A DNA stretch of 64,000 nt from Prochlorococcus sp. AG-347-I19 (GCA_003279105.1 QCBO01000004.1:28588-92587); one strand, 5' to 3'. Positions 1 through 9,306 are shown, numbered from the stretch's first letter. The notes: a model not told the origin generated them from the sequence alone. Numbers and translations are program-made.

Positions 1-405
1 TCTAAATAGATTACCCATATTCCCAGGATCTTGAATTCTGTCGAGAACAAGAACAAAATCATCTTTTCTATTAAATTGATAATTAGGTATTGCAGAAAAC
101 TCTACTAAAGCTGCTATCCCATCTGGATTAATTGTTGAAATCGCAGATGCCAAGACTTCCTCTGAAACAATATTTATTAATGACTCATGAAATTTTTTGC
201 TTAGATTTTGATACTTTCTTAGCCATTTTTCGGTAACTAAAATCTTAGAGGGATTTTTTCCAGACTTCAGCAATTCTTCAATGAGATGAGTACCCTCTAT
301 GCAAAAAAAGTCTTGATCTTTTGGAGATGATCCTCTTTTAAATGATCTAAATCTTTTAACTAGATTATTATTTTTACTAGTTATTTTTAAAAAAGTATTT
401 TCTAT
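1..405 (-). CDS. SpoU/TrmH-family RNA 2'-O-methyltransferase (3' end cut off by window edge)
   Basis: The minus-strand translation ends at the window edge with the SpoU motif 1 (DRIQDPGNMGNLFR). Upstream of it lies a substrate-binding segment (FFCIEGTHLIEELLKSG) typical of SpoU/TrmH methyltransferases, which methylate a 2'-hydroxyl in rRNA or tRNA using SAM. The C-terminal knotted SAM domain lies outside the window. The start is unclear: the open frame is bounded by a stop at 439-441, and no ATG, GTG or TTG occurs in frame between that stop and the substrate-binding segment. The given end (an in-frame ATA at 403-405) is only a placeholder. An ATA start or a frameshift near the A/T runs at 411-420 could explain it. 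Confidence 0.75.
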   Translation of the reverse strand, partial: MENTFLKITSKNNNLVKRFRSFKRGSSPKDQDFFCIEGTHLIEELLKSGKNPSKILVTEKWLRKYQNLSKKFHESLINIVSEEVLASAISTINPDGIAALVEFSAIPNYQFNRKDDFVLVLDRIQDPGNMGNLFR

Positions 406-594
406 GAGTAATTTAAAAAATTTGTTATCAACTATATTTTAATTACATAAACATTTTGATCAATTATTTATTAAATTTTTATTTCCCAAGAAATCAAAAA
501 ATACATTTTCACTTTTAATTAATATTCATGACGTTACATTGGGTGGACTTAATATTATTAGTTTGTCATGATGAATCTAATAAATTAAGTCTTA

Positions 595-1965
595 ATGATT
601 TGCGGAAGCAAAACGAAGTCATATCTTAAATCGCAAAATTTAAAGATTCTTGGCCAAGGCAAGTTAAATGGAATAGTTGAAATAAGTGGCGCGAAGAATT
701 CCGCCTTAGTTTTATTAGCCTCATCATTGCTAACTAATGAAAAAATAATTCTTGAAAATGTACCTTTTCTCACTGATATTGAAAAGATGGGGAATATCTT
801 AAAGAATTTAGGAGTGAATTTAGTTCGTAAAAAAAACCAACTAGAAATAGATCCAACAACTATTTCGATTAAAGAACTTCCATATGAACTTGTTAGAGGA
901 TTAAGAGCTAGTTTCTTTTGTATAGGTGCACTATTAACTAAATTTGGAGAAGCTCAAGTACCGTTACCAGGTGGATGCAATATTGGTTCAAGACCAATAG
1001 ATGAGCACATTAATGGACTAATCGCATTAGGAGCAGACATTATTATTGAAGAAGGAATTGTCAAGGCAAAAACAAGGGGAAACAAAAATAGACTTCATGG
1101 CACTCATATTAAATTAAATTGTCCAAGTGTAGGTGCGACTGAAACTTTAATAATGGCAGCATCTTTAGCCAAAGGAAGAACTACTATTGAAAATGCTGCT
1201 AGAGAGCCTGAGGTTCAAGATTTATGCCAAATGCTTAATAAAATGGGGGCAAAAATTTATGACTCCGGTAAAGAAACAATTATTATTGATGGTGTTAATA
1301 AGCTTGGAGGATGTACCCATAAAGTAATTCCAGACCGAATAGAAGCTGGAACTTTTCTAATAGCTGCTGCTGCAACTTACTCTTCAATAACAATTTCTCC
1401 AGTAATCCCTCATCATCTTGAAGCTGTTACTAGTAAGCTTCAAGAGAGTGGGAGTAAAATTACGATTAAAGGCAATTCGATTTCTATTAAGAGTAAAGAG
1501 ATTAAAGGAGTAGATATTGAAACAGCTCCTTTTCCAGGCTTTCCTACTGATTTGCAGGCACCCTTTACAGCTCTAATGACAATCGCAAATGGTGAATCAA
1601 AGATAACTGAAACAATTTTCGAAAATAGAATGAATCATATTTATTTACTTAATGAAATGGGCGCCCGTATAAAACTAAACAAAAACGTAGCTCACATAAA
1701 AGGGGTTAAAACAATTAATGGGATGAATCTAGTTGGCTCAGATTTAAGGTCATCAGCTGCATTAATAATTGCGGGAATCATCGCAAAAGGTACTAGTAAG
1801 ATCTATGGATTAGAACATTTAGATAGAGGTTATGAGGATTTTGAATTAAAACTAAAAAATTTAGGTGTAAAAATAATTAGAGAAATCTGTAAAAAAACTT
1901 TTGAGGAGAATGGATATAAAATTGAACCTAATTCTAAGAAGTTTTCAAACCTCGAAGTAGCTTAG
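595..1965 (+). CDS. murA: UDP-N-acetylglucosamine 1-carboxyvinyltransferase MurA
   Basis: MurA transfers enolpyruvate from PEP to UDP-GlcNAc in the cytoplasm, the first committed step of peptidoglycan synthesis. The 456-residue product has the expected two-domain EPSP-synthase-like fold length. It carries the N-terminal motif ISGAKNSA (Lys34/Asn35, UDP-sugar site) and the catalytic loop GGCNIGSRPID with the fosfomycin-target Cys128. The C-terminus has the usual DLRSSAALIIAG motif. The ATG at 595 gives about 15 residues before the usual family start (LKILGQGKLNG), so a start slightly downstream is possible. It is divergent from the methyltransferase at 1-405. The other wall gene murD lies near the far end of this window. 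Confidence 0.97.
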   Translation: MICGSKTKSYLKSQNLKILGQGKLNGIVEISGAKNSALVLLASSLLTNEKIILENVPFLTDIEKMGNILKNLGVNLVRKKNQLEIDPTTISIKELPYELVRGLRASFFCIGALLTKFGEAQVPLPGGCNIGSRPIDEHINGLIALGADIIIEEGIVKAKTRGNKNRLHGTHIKLNCPSVGATETLIMAASLAKGRTTIENAAREPEVQDLCQMLNKMGAKIYDSGKETIIIDGVNKLGGCTHKVIPDRIEAGTFLIAAAATYSSITISPVIPHHLEAVTSKLQESGSKITIKGNSISIKSKEIKGVDIETAPFPGFPTDLQAPFTALMTIANGESKITETIFENRMNHIYLLNEMGARIKLNKNVAHIKGVKTINGMNLVGSDLRSSAALIIAGIIAKGTSKIYGLEHLDRGYEDFELKLKNLGVKIIREICKKTFEENGYKIEPNSKKFSNLEVA

Positions 1966-2002
1966 TCTGTTATAAAAAATTTTTAAAACTAATAAAGTTT
2001 AT

Positions 2003-2113
2003 TCAAACGTAAGCGATATTTATTAGTGAAATACAACCCAAAAATAATAAAAACAAAACTAAAAAGCGATTTGACCAATTTTTATTTAAACCATTAAATT
2101 TGAATTCGTTCAT
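2003..2113 (-). CDS. 36-residue predicted single-pass membrane peptide, second of a coupled pair
   Basis: This short minus-strand ORF starts with MNEFKFNGLNKNWSNR, followed by a hydrophobic stretch FLVLFLLFLGCISLI (about residues 17-31) and ends NIAYV. The pattern is a charged/polar cytoplasmic tail plus one membrane helix. Its ATG overlaps the TGA of the upstream ORF (ATGA), the classical arrangement for translational coupling. I recognise no family. It resembles photosynthetic or NDH small subunits only in size and topology, which is not evidence of identity. Being short, it could be chance, but two consecutive ATGA-linked membrane ORFs behind a promoter-like sequence make that less likely. 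Confidence 0.5.
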   Translation of the reverse strand: MNEFKFNGLNKNWSNRFLVLFLLFLGCISLINIAYV

Positions 2114-2217
2114 GCCCAAGTTCCACTATTAGATCCGAATGTTGTCAGTATAGTTACTGCAATAAAAAGATAAGAGACAAATTTAAAGGACAATTTTTTA
2201 GCCTGAGTTTTAGACAT
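2110..2217 (-). CDS. 35-residue predicted single-pass membrane peptide, first of a coupled pair
   Basis: The ORF begins MSKTQAKKLSFKFVSY, with a basic N-terminus, then a hydrophobic segment LFIAVTILTTF (about residues 17-27), and ends GSNSGTWA. This fits a tiny inner-membrane or thylakoid protein with a basic cytoplasmic end. An extended -10 sequence lies only a few bases upstream of the ATG, predicting a nearly leaderless mRNA. The stop codon overlaps the start of the next ORF (2003-2113) by four bases. No family recognised. The gap between murA and tRNA-Leu is otherwise empty, so these two ORFs are the only coding candidates there. Confidence 0.55.
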   Translation of the reverse strand: MSKTQAKKLSFKFVSYLFIAVTILTTFGSNSGTWA

Positions 2218-2230
2218 TGTTTTTTTATAT

Positions 2231-2236
2231 ATTATA
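2231..2236 (-). promoter_or_regulatory. Extended -10 promoter for the 35/36-codon ORF pair
   Basis: On the minus strand the sequence TGTTATAAT gives a perfect -10 hexamer with an upstream TG (extended -10). The predicted start of transcription is 7-10 bases before the ATG at 2217. No good -35 hexamer is visible, as expected for an extended -10 promoter. Confidence 0.45.
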
Positions 2237-2463
2237 ACACAATATTACTAATCATGAAGCTATATCCTTTCAAAAAAGACTTTTAAGCGTATTTAATCAC
2301 AGAAATGTATCATAAATGTTTAAATTTTCTTATTTTTACTTTATTTCTTGTCAGCAAATGCAATAAATAATCATATGTTTTTATCGAAAAGATTAACTAT
2401 TAACAATAGTTATCTTGATAACTGTTCCTTGACCAAAACAATAGTCAATAGGTTGAATTTTGT

Positions 2464-2469
2464 TATAAT
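2464..2469 (+). promoter_or_regulatory. -10 box of tRNA-Leu
   Basis: A perfect TATAAT hexamer lies 27 bases upstream of the tRNA 5' end, the right distance for a short tRNA leader. The nearest TTGAC-like sequence (2429) is too far upstream for a normal 17-base spacer, so only the -10 is called. Confidence 0.5.
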
Positions 2470-2496
2470 GAAAAAGTTCATTTTTTCAAAAGCCTT

Positions 2497-2578
2497 GGGA
2501 GCGTGGTGGAATTGGTAGACGCACCGCACTCAAAATGCGGCACCTTCGGGTATGTCGGTTCAAGTCCGACCGCTCCCA
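2497..2578 (+). tRNA. tRNA-Leu (anticodon CAA)
   Basis: The acceptor stem GGGAGCG pairs with CGCTCCC at the 3' end. The anticodon stem CCGCA/TGCGG encloses a loop reading CTCAAAA, giving anticodon CAA (codon UUG). A long variable arm (CACCTTCGGGTAT region) marks it as a class II tRNA, and the T loop reads GGTTCAAGTCC. CCA is not encoded. The argD gene starts six bases after the tRNA end. Confidence 0.97.
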
Positions 2579-2583
2579 CTTTG

Positions 2584-3759
2584 ATGAATACCTATAGTCG
2601 ATTCGATATATCTTTTAAAAAAGGAAAAGGTTGTTGGCTATGGGACAAAACAGGTAAAAGGTATCTTGATGCAGTCGCTGGTATAGCAACTTGCAGTCTT
2701 GGACATAGCGACAGAGTTTTAAGAAGAAGGTTATCAACTCAACTAAAAAAGATTCAGCACATTTCTAATCTCTACAACATTGAAGAACAAGAACAATTAA
2801 GCAGAACTTTAACGAATATGAGTTGCGCTAAAAGCGTCTTCTTCTGCAATAGTGGTGCGGAAGCAAATGAATCAGCAATTAAATTAATTAAAAAATATGG
2901 TAATACAACAAATAAAGGTAAAGAATCAATTATTCTCGCAGCAGAATCCAGCTTTCATGGAAGGACGCTTGCAGCCTTGAGTGCCACTGGACAGCCCAAA
3001 TATCAAAAAGGTTTCGAGCCAATGATTCAAGGGTTCAAATTTTTTAAATTTAACGATTTTGATTCAGTAAAAAAATTATTTGAAGAGTGTGAAAATAATA
3101 ATCAAAAAATTTCCGGCGTTTTAGTTGAACCAATACAAGGAGAAGGCGGCGTAATTCCTGGAAGTAAAATATTTTTTAAAAGCCTGAGAGAAATATGTGA
3201 TAAATATAATTCTCTTCTCATTTTAGATGAGGTCCAAAGTGGAGTAGGTCGAACTGGGAAAATGTGGGGTTATGAGAATTTAGGAATTGAACCTGATGGA
3301 TTCACCCTTGCTAAAGGATTAGGAGGGGGTCATGCAATTGGAGCATTATTGGTAAAAGAAAAAGCCAACATTTTTTCCCCAGGAGATCATGCAAGCACTT
3401 TTGGAGGGAACCCATTCGCCTGTAAAGCTGCCCTAACTGTATTAGAAGAAATAAATAGAAGAAATATTATCAATAATGTTTATCTAAGAGGGGAACAATT
3501 AAGTGCAGGGTTTGAAGAATTGTCAAAAAAATTTTCAAATATTATTAGCGGGAAAAGAGGTTTAGGTTTAATACAAGGTCTTGTGATCAATGATGATTAT
3601 GCTGATGCAAAAAAAATTACATTAAAAGCTTTTGATAAAGGATTACTGGTAGTTCCTGCAGGAGGAAATGTTGTAAGGATTGTCCCACCATTAGTTATTT
3701 CTCGAAGAGAAATTAATATTCTTTTGGATAAGCTAAATTCAATTTTTGAAGAGTTATAG
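2584..3759 (+). CDS. argD: N-acetylornithine aminotransferase ArgD
   Basis: ArgD is a PLP-dependent class III aminotransferase that converts N-acetylglutamate semialdehyde to N-acetylornithine in arginine synthesis (often also the succinyl-DAP step of lysine synthesis). The frame is open through the upstream tRNA gene, but the real start must lie after the tRNA. The ATG at 2584 gives 391 residues, normal for the family, starting at the conserved YSRFDISF region. Visible motifs are FCNSGAEANE, SFHGRTLAALSATG, the DEVQSGVGRTGK cofactor-binding loop and FTLAKGLGGG with Schiff-base Lys244. It is followed after 11 bases by folC, probably in one transcript. Confidence 0.96.
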   Translation: MNTYSRFDISFKKGKGCWLWDKTGKRYLDAVAGIATCSLGHSDRVLRRRLSTQLKKIQHISNLYNIEEQEQLSRTLTNMSCAKSVFFCNSGAEANESAIKLIKKYGNTTNKGKESIILAAESSFHGRTLAALSATGQPKYQKGFEPMIQGFKFFKFNDFDSVKKLFEECENNNQKISGVLVEPIQGEGGVIPGSKIFFKSLREICDKYNSLLILDEVQSGVGRTGKMWGYENLGIEPDGFTLAKGLGGGHAIGALLVKEKANIFSPGDHASTFGGNPFACKAALTVLEEINRRNIINNVYLRGEQLSAGFEELSKKFSNIISGKRGLGLIQGLVINDDYADAKKITLKAFDKGLLVVPAGGNVVRIVPPLVISRREINILLDKLNSIFEEL

Positions 3760-3770
3760 CAATTAAAATT

Positions 3771-5003
3771 TTGGAAAATGCAAATTTAAAAATTTTTGAA
3801 TTATTGTCTCCTAAACATGAAAGGGATAATATAAAATTAGGTTTATCAAGAATTAAAAAAGCTCTTCAAGAACTTGGTAATCCTTGCAAGAGTATCCCTG
3901 CGATACAGATTATTGGAACCAATGGAAAAGGATCAATCGCGGCATATTTAGAGAGTATACTTTTTGAAGCTAAAAGGAATTTCGGTGTAACTACATCTCC
4001 TCATCTTTTGGATGTATGCGAGAGGATTAGAGTTAATAAAAAAAATATTAATAAAACTGATTTTGAAAAAATCTATAGACTAATAGAAAAAAAATTTTCA
4101 ACATTTGAACTAACTCCTTTTGAAAAAATCATTTGCTGCGCACTAAATTTTTTTGACTATAAAAAAGTTGAATTACTCATTCTTGAAGCTGGCTTAGGGG
4201 GACGATTAGACGCGACAACAGCCCATAAATTTAGACCAATCATTGCTATTGGGAATATTGGCTTAGACCATACAGAATTTCTTGGAGATACGATTGAAAA
4301 AATTGCCGAAGAAAAATTAGCAGTTATTGAAAATAACTCAATTGTCATTTCATGCAATCAAAATAGTCAAGTTGAAAATTTGATAACCAAAAAAGTTAAA
4401 GAGGTGGGAGCAGAAATTATTTGGAAAGATTCAATTTCAAACAGCTACGAGCTTGGATTAAAAGGAATTTTTCAAAAGCAAAATGCTTCGGTAGCTGTTG
4501 GAGCAATCGAAGCGCTGAATAATTTGGGATTTAACATAAGAGAAAAACACATATCTGAAGGTCTTAAAAAAACAACTTGGAACGGAAGGCTAGAAATAAT
4601 AAATTATTTCAACAAAGAAATTCTTGTAGATTGTGCGCATAATTATCCTGCTGCAAAAGCACTCTCTAATGAGCGAAGCAATTGGGAGAATGAAGATAAA
4701 GGAATTTATTGGATTTTAGGTGTCCAAAGACAAAAAGATATTTACTCAATATTAAAAACACTTCTAAAGAAAAATGATCGCTTATTACTTGTGCCAGTTC
4801 CAAACCAACCTAGTTGGCAATTAAATGATCTCTCTCAGATTAAAGAAGTTGACTTTCAAAAAACAATTGAATTTAAAACATTTGAACTTGCCATTGAATA
4901 TTTATTTTCCCTAGAAAAATGGCCGCCTAATCATCCTGTTCTAACAGGTTCTATTTTTTTAGTTGCTGAATTTATTAAATTTGCGAATAAAGAAAAATGT
5001 TAA
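3771..5003 (+). CDS. folC: Bifunctional folylpolyglutamate synthase / dihydrofolate synthase FolC
   Basis: FolC is a Mur-ligase-like ATP-dependent enzyme that adds glutamate to dihydropteroate and to reduced folates. The 410-residue product has the P-loop IIGTNGKGSIAAY (about residues 47-61), the TSPHL motif, and EAGLGGRLDATT (Mg/ATP site) at about 140-150. The later VDCAHNYPAAK motif belongs to the C-terminal domain. The start is a TTG at 3771, 11 bases after argD. The 3' end overlaps the convergent FAD oxidase gene by four bases. Confidence 0.95.
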   Translation: MENANLKIFELLSPKHERDNIKLGLSRIKKALQELGNPCKSIPAIQIIGTNGKGSIAAYLESILFEAKRNFGVTTSPHLLDVCERIRVNKKNINKTDFEKIYRLIEKKFSTFELTPFEKIICCALNFFDYKKVELLILEAGLGGRLDATTAHKFRPIIAIGNIGLDHTEFLGDTIEKIAEEKLAVIENNSIVISCNQNSQVENLITKKVKEVGAEIIWKDSISNSYELGLKGIFQKQNASVAVGAIEALNNLGFNIREKHISEGLKKTTWNGRLEIINYFNKEILVDCAHNYPAAKALSNERSNWENEDKGIYWILGVQRQKDIYSILKTLLKKNDRLLLVPVPNQPSWQLNDLSQIKEVDFQKTIEFKTFELAIEYLFSLEKWPPNHPVLTGSIFLVAEFIKFANKEKC

Positions 5004-6391
5004 ATTTTAAATTGTTCTTTTACTTCCCAACCTTCCAATTTTCCTGGATTTAATAGCCCTTTAGGATCAAATCTTAATTTCGCTTTTACTTGATCTGCAT
5101 CTACAACTCCTAGACCTCCGCCTTCAACTGTTAGAACATGAGGATTAAAAATAAAAGCACCAAGTTTCTTGCAATCCTCCATTATTTCATTTAATTCTTC
5201 TGCCCCATTCCACTTTAATACAGGCAAAGCGGCTAATCGCGGTGATCCCTGTTGAGAAACTGCCTCTAAATGCCAAAGAACTTTTTTACCCCATTTTTTT
5301 TTCAAAAAATTAATTAACTCTAGTTCATTATTAAGTGGCAAAAGCATCTGTAAATAAGTCCAATTTTTATCCCTAGACCTCATATGAAGAGTTGTATGAT
5401 TCCATACGACTTCAGAAATTCCATTCACGAGCTTTTCTTCTTCCCCAAGTAGGGTAGATTCAACTTTAAATTTTTTACAAATTAGCTCGATGGTTTTTAT
5501 TCCTCCAAGAGTAGATTGAATTAATATCTTGTGACTTCTAGATTTACTTTTAAACCATTTTGGCATTTGATCTACAATTTCTTCTTCAAGAATTGCTCCT
5601 AATTTCAGATTAATTGCTGCGCTAGTAAGAGTTTTTAATATTTCTATTGTTTTTTCAAATTCAATACAGTCAATAACTAATGAGTACCACTTACGTTTGA
5701 TATCAGTAGCAAGTAATAAAGAAGTAATTATTCCATTAGTCCCATAAGCATGATTTAGAGGTTCGGATTCTTCAGCATCAAATTTTAACAATGCAGGTTT
5801 TTCATTCATCGTTACTGCCTCTAAACCTATAAGATTTCCTGGATCTCTTAAAAATCCCCACCTAATGGAACCAATACCTCCTGATCCGCCAGCAATAAAA
5901 CCTCCAATTGTTGCAGTTTTCCAAGTACTAGGAAGTAATCTCAATTCCCTCCCATATTTCTCTAATTGTTTATTCAAATCTCCCATAACACAGCCAGACT
6001 GTACTTTTACAAAGCCTGTATCTGGATCAAATTCTTCTAACTTATTAAATTGACTCATATGCATTACAACTCCTTTAAATAATGGGACAGCTTGTCCATA
6101 ATTACCTGTACCTGAACCCCTTAAAGTAAGTGGGATAGATAATTCCCAACAAATTTCTGCAACTTCCTTTACCGCTTTGTGATCACTTGGTCTTACCACC
6201 AAATCAGCAGTACATTGGTCTAATTTTTCAGTAAGGATTGGAGAGTAGTTATAAAAATCTTTTGAAAGTCTTTTTAAATCAGATTTATTTTCAATGATCT
6301 CTAAGTTTTTGACTTCTCTAAATTTGTCTATAAATTTAAGTTTTGATATCATTAATAAAAAATTTTTATGATTTGTATATAAATTAACCAA
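5000..6391 (-). CDS. GlcD-like FAD-dependent oxidase/dehydrogenase (VAO family)
   Basis: The product (463 residues) has the N-terminal FAD-binding PCMH domain: RGSGTGNYGQAVPLFKG for the pyrophosphate loop and IGGFIAGGSGGIGSIRWG, followed by the C-terminal FAD oxidase domain with the terminal DPKGLLNPGKLEG motif. This matches the glycolate oxidase GlcD / D-lactate dehydrogenase group of flavoproteins, which oxidise 2-hydroxyacids, but the substrate cannot be read from sequence. The ATG at 6391 abuts the stop of the upstream amidohydrolase; an alternative ATG lies 13 codons later (6352). The direct adjacency suggests co-transcription with the amidohydrolase. Confidence 0.85.
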   Translation of the reverse strand: MVNLYTNHKNFLLMISKLKFIDKFREVKNLEIIENKSDLKRLSKDFYNYSPILTEKLDQCTADLVVRPSDHKAVKEVAEICWELSIPLTLRGSGTGNYGQAVPLFKGVVMHMSQFNKLEEFDPDTGFVKVQSGCVMGDLNKQLEKYGRELRLLPSTWKTATIGGFIAGGSGGIGSIRWGFLRDPGNLIGLEAVTMNEKPALLKFDAEESEPLNHAYGTNGIITSLLLATDIKRKWYSLVIDCIEFEKTIEILKTLTSAAINLKLGAILEEEIVDQMPKWFKSKSRSHKILIQSTLGGIKTIELICKKFKVESTLLGEEEKLVNGISEVVWNHTTLHMRSRDKNWTYLQMLLPLNNELELINFLKKKWGKKVLWHLEAVSQQGSPRLAALPVLKWNGAEELNEIMEDCKKLGAFIFNPHVLTVEGGGLGVVDADQVKAKLRFDPKGLLNPGKLEGWEVKEQFKI

Positions 6392-7627
6392 TTAGCAATA
6401 CAAATCGCCGTTTATAAATACTTTTCTCTTTAAATTGTTCGAAAAAACATCTGCCCATCTTTGTGCATCTAAAATCACAAAATCAGCAGGACAACCTTTT
6501 TTAATTAAACCATCCCATTTTAAATTTAATAATCTACTTGGAGCTAAAAAAATAGAAGATAGAGTCATTCTCTCCCAGGGATTAAGTTGAAGCATCGGCA
6601 TCGAGCAAGACAACGTATAAAAAGGGTCAAAATTACCAAATGGGTACCAAGGGTCTTGAACATTATCACTACCAAGGGATACATCCACATGTGATTTTTG
6701 TAATTGCTTTATTGGCGCAACTGGTCTTTTTGATGAAGTAGTTTTATTACTTCGATTGAGCAGCCAAAAATTTGTTAGGGGTAAGGCAATAACCTTAATA
6801 TTTTTCTCAGCCATTTTTTCACCTAAATTTAAAATCTCTCTATTACTTAGAAAAATAAGACTACTCAAATGACTACAAGTGATCGGAATACTATTAATAT
6901 CTAAATTTTCGATTGTCTCCAATAAAACTTTTATTCCCGCTCCAGGCTCAATAATTGATTCATCTATATGCAAATCAATTTCTAATTTATATTTACTCGC
7001 AAGAAGAAGCATCTTTGCTAGAAATTTGCTTGTGTTTTTTTTATTAAAAGGGGGTACAATAACCCCTCCTAAAATGCCTCCATTAGAGGAAAATATTTTT
7101 GCCAAATCTTCTCCATCAGTTGTATCCCAGAATTCCAATGGAGCTAGAGCAACGTATTGTAAAGTCAACTCACATGAAATTTTTTTTTGCAATTTAAAAA
7201 GTTCAATCCAAATATCAATAGATTGACCTTTGAATGTATCAATATGACTTCTAATGGCACGGTATCCATTTTGTATGGCAAGTTTTAATGATTTCTCAAC
7301 TCTTTCAAGAACCTTATCTGTAGTTCTAGTTTTATGTTCTTCAAGATTTACTGATAATGCTCCTTCATAGTTTGATTCCAGATTAGGAAAGTCTGCCCAT
7401 GTAAAAGATTTATCAAAATGCGAATGCGTTTCAACAAATCTTGGGAATAAAATATTTTTTGGTTTTGTAATTTTATCTTTTAAAGGCTTTAACTCAGAAA
7501 CAAATCCATCCTCCCAACTAATGGAAACTGAACATAAATCCTCTTCATCGATAATGAGGTTATCTATATCTTCTATTAAACAAAGGCTTCTGGGAATAAG
7601 AACCTCAGCTGTGCAGGAATTACTCAA
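6392..7627 (-). CDS. Cytosine-deaminase-like metal-dependent amidohydrolase
   Basis: The 411-residue protein carries the amidohydrolase metal ligands in order: ETHSHFDKS (HxH), DLHIDES, TCSHLSS and GSDNVQDPWYPFG. The last motif and the overall layout match the cytosine deaminase (CodA)/isopropylammelide amidohydrolase subgroup, which hydrolyse amino groups from pyrimidine or triazine rings and release ammonium. Exact substrate is uncertain. It is the first gene of a two-gene minus-strand unit with the FAD oxidase at 5000-6391. The start ATG at 7627 gives a normal length. Confidence 0.85.
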   Translation of the reverse strand: MSNSCTAEVLIPRSLCLIEDIDNLIIDEEDLCSVSISWEDGFVSELKPLKDKITKPKNILFPRFVETHSHFDKSFTWADFPNLESNYEGALSVNLEEHKTRTTDKVLERVEKSLKLAIQNGYRAIRSHIDTFKGQSIDIWIELFKLQKKISCELTLQYVALAPLEFWDTTDGEDLAKIFSSNGGILGGVIVPPFNKKNTSKFLAKMLLLASKYKLEIDLHIDESIIEPGAGIKVLLETIENLDINSIPITCSHLSSLIFLSNREILNLGEKMAEKNIKVIALPLTNFWLLNRSNKTTSSKRPVAPIKQLQKSHVDVSLGSDNVQDPWYPFGNFDPFYTLSCSMPMLQLNPWERMTLSSIFLAPSRLLNLKWDGLIKKGCPADFVILDAQRWADVFSNNLKRKVFINGDLYC

Positions 7628-7754
7628 ATTTTTAATTTTTTTTTATTTTAAATCATAAGAAAACTTTACTGAATTAGAAAATAATTCAAATTTCTCTAAA
7701 AGATAAAAATAACTATGAAAAATTACCCTTGAGTTGTTAAATTTATAAATGTGA

Positions 7755-7828
7755 GGCGGGCGTCGCCAAGTGGTTAAGGCAGCGGCTTGTGGCGCCGCTA
7801 TTCGGGGGTTCGAATCCCCTCGCTCGCC
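7755..7828 (+). tRNA. tRNA-His (anticodon GTG)
   Basis: The acceptor stem GCGGGCG (7756-7762) pairs with CGCTCGC, and an encoded G at -1 (7755) pairs with discriminator C73 (7828), the tRNA-His identity pair. The anticodon stem GCGGC/GCCGC encloses loop TTGTGGC, giving GTG. The T arm contains GGTTCGAATCC. CCA is not encoded. Confidence 0.96.
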
Positions 7829-7900
7829 CTCAAAAATATTGCAGCAAAATTATTTAACTTGTAATTTTGAATTAAAGAATCATAAAAAATTCCTAGCAAA

Positions 7901-9295
7901 GTGCTAACAAAAACAAAATCAGACGAAAAAAAAATTCAAAAGTATTCAACTACGGGCAGTTATTGGATAACCACATTTGGATGCCAAATGAACAAGGCTG
8001 ATTCTGAGAGAATGGCTGGGACATTAGAGAAAATGGGATACACCAGAGCAGATAATGAATTAAATGCCGATTTGGTCTTGTACAATACATGTACTATTAG
8101 AGATAATGCAGAGCAAAAAGTTTATAGCTTTCTAGGAAGACAGGCAAAAAGAAAGCACAAAACACCTAGCTTAAAACTTGTAGTTGCGGGTTGTCTTGCT
8201 CAGCAAGAGGGAGAATCCTTACTAAGAAGAGTCCCAGAACTTGACCTAGTAATGGGCCCTCAACATGTAAATAATCTTGAGAATCTTCTGGGGAAAGTTG
8301 ATTTAGGAAATCAAGTTGCTGCTACAGAAGAAACCTTCATTTCTGAAGATATAACAAGTGCCAGAAGAGAAAGCTCTATTTGTGGCTGGGTTAATATCAT
8401 CTATGGATGTAATGAAAGATGTTCATATTGTGTAGTACCCTCTGTCAGAGGAAAAGAGCAATCAAGATATCCAAATGCGATAAAAAGTGAGATCCAAAAA
8501 TTAGCTGATGATAATTTTAAAGAAATTACTCTTTTGGGTCAGAACATTGATGCTTATGGTAGAGACCTTCCAGGAACTACAAAAGAGGGGAGAAAAGAGA
8601 ATACCCTAACTGATCTTTTGTATTATATTCATGATGTTAAAGGAATTCACAGAATAAGATTTGCTACTAGTCATCCAAGATATTTTTCAAAAAGGCTGAT
8701 TCAAGCTTGTTATGAACTTGATAAAGTTTGTGAACATTTCCATATCCCCTTCCAAAGTGGAAATGATGAAATTTTAAAGCAAATGTCCAGAGGATATTCT
8801 ATTAAAAAGTATAAAAATATCATCGAGAACATAAGGTCATTAATGCCAGATGCATCAATCACAGCTGACGCGATAGTTGCCTTCCCAGGAGAAACCGAGC
8901 AACAATATCAAGATACATTAAAGCTAATATCAGAAATTGGCTTTGATCAGGTGAATACAGCAGCATACTCTCCAAGACCAAATACGCCTGCCGCAGTTTG
9001 GACTAATCAACTTTCGGAAGAGGTAAAAAAAGCTAGATTGCAAGAAATTAATGATTTGGTCGAGAAAACTGCAAGGAGTAGAAACCAAAGATATATCAAT
9101 AATATCGAAAGCGTTTTAATTGAGGGTTTAAATCCAAAAAATTCATCTCAAATTATGGGTAGAACTAGAACCAATAGATTAACTTTCGTAGAGATTCCCA
9201 AAAACAATAATTTTAATTTTTCGTTGGGAGATGAGATAAATGTCAGAATAAATGAAGCAAGACCCTTTTCTTTAACAGGAGAACTTTCTTTATAA
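7901..9295 (+). CDS. miaB: tRNA-2-methylthio-N6-isopentenyladenosine methylthiotransferase MiaB
   Basis: MiaB is a radical-SAM enzyme with two [4Fe-4S] clusters that adds a methylthio group to i6A37 of tRNAs reading UNN codons. The 464-residue product has the N-terminal UPF0004 domain ([14 protein letters not shown] with Cys28, [13 protein letters not shown]), the radical-SAM motif CNERCSYC (Cys170, 174, 177), and a C-terminal TRAM domain ([13 protein letters not shown]). The start is GTG at 7901; no better upstream codon is evident. It is followed after 11 bases by ddl. Confidence 0.96.
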   Translation: MLTKTKSDEKKIQKYSTTGSYWITTFGCQMNKADSERMAGTLEKMGYTRADNELNADLVLYNTCTIRDNAEQKVYSFLGRQAKRKHKTPSLKLVVAGCLAQQEGESLLRRVPELDLVMGPQHVNNLENLLGKVDLGNQVAATEETFISEDITSARRESSICGWVNIIYGCNERCSYCVVPSVRGKEQSRYPNAIKSEIQKLADDNFKEITLLGQNIDAYGRDLPGTTKEGRKENTLTDLLYYIHDVKGIHRIRFATSHPRYFSKRLIQACYELDKVCEHFHIPFQSGNDEILKQMSRGYSIKKYKNIIENIRSLMPDASITADAIVAFPGETEQQYQDTLKLISEIGFDQVNTAAYSPRPNTPAAVWTNQLSEEVKKARLQEINDLVEKTARSRNQRYINNIESVLIEGLNPKNSSQIMGRTRTNRLTFVEIPKNNNFNFSLGDEINVRINEARPFSLTGELSL

Positions 9296-9306
9296 ATTTT
9301 TTTTAA

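Noticed and set aside
2503..2583. Open frame through tRNA-Leu joined to the argD frame
   Set aside because: It is the translated tRNA gene; argD starts after it at 2584.
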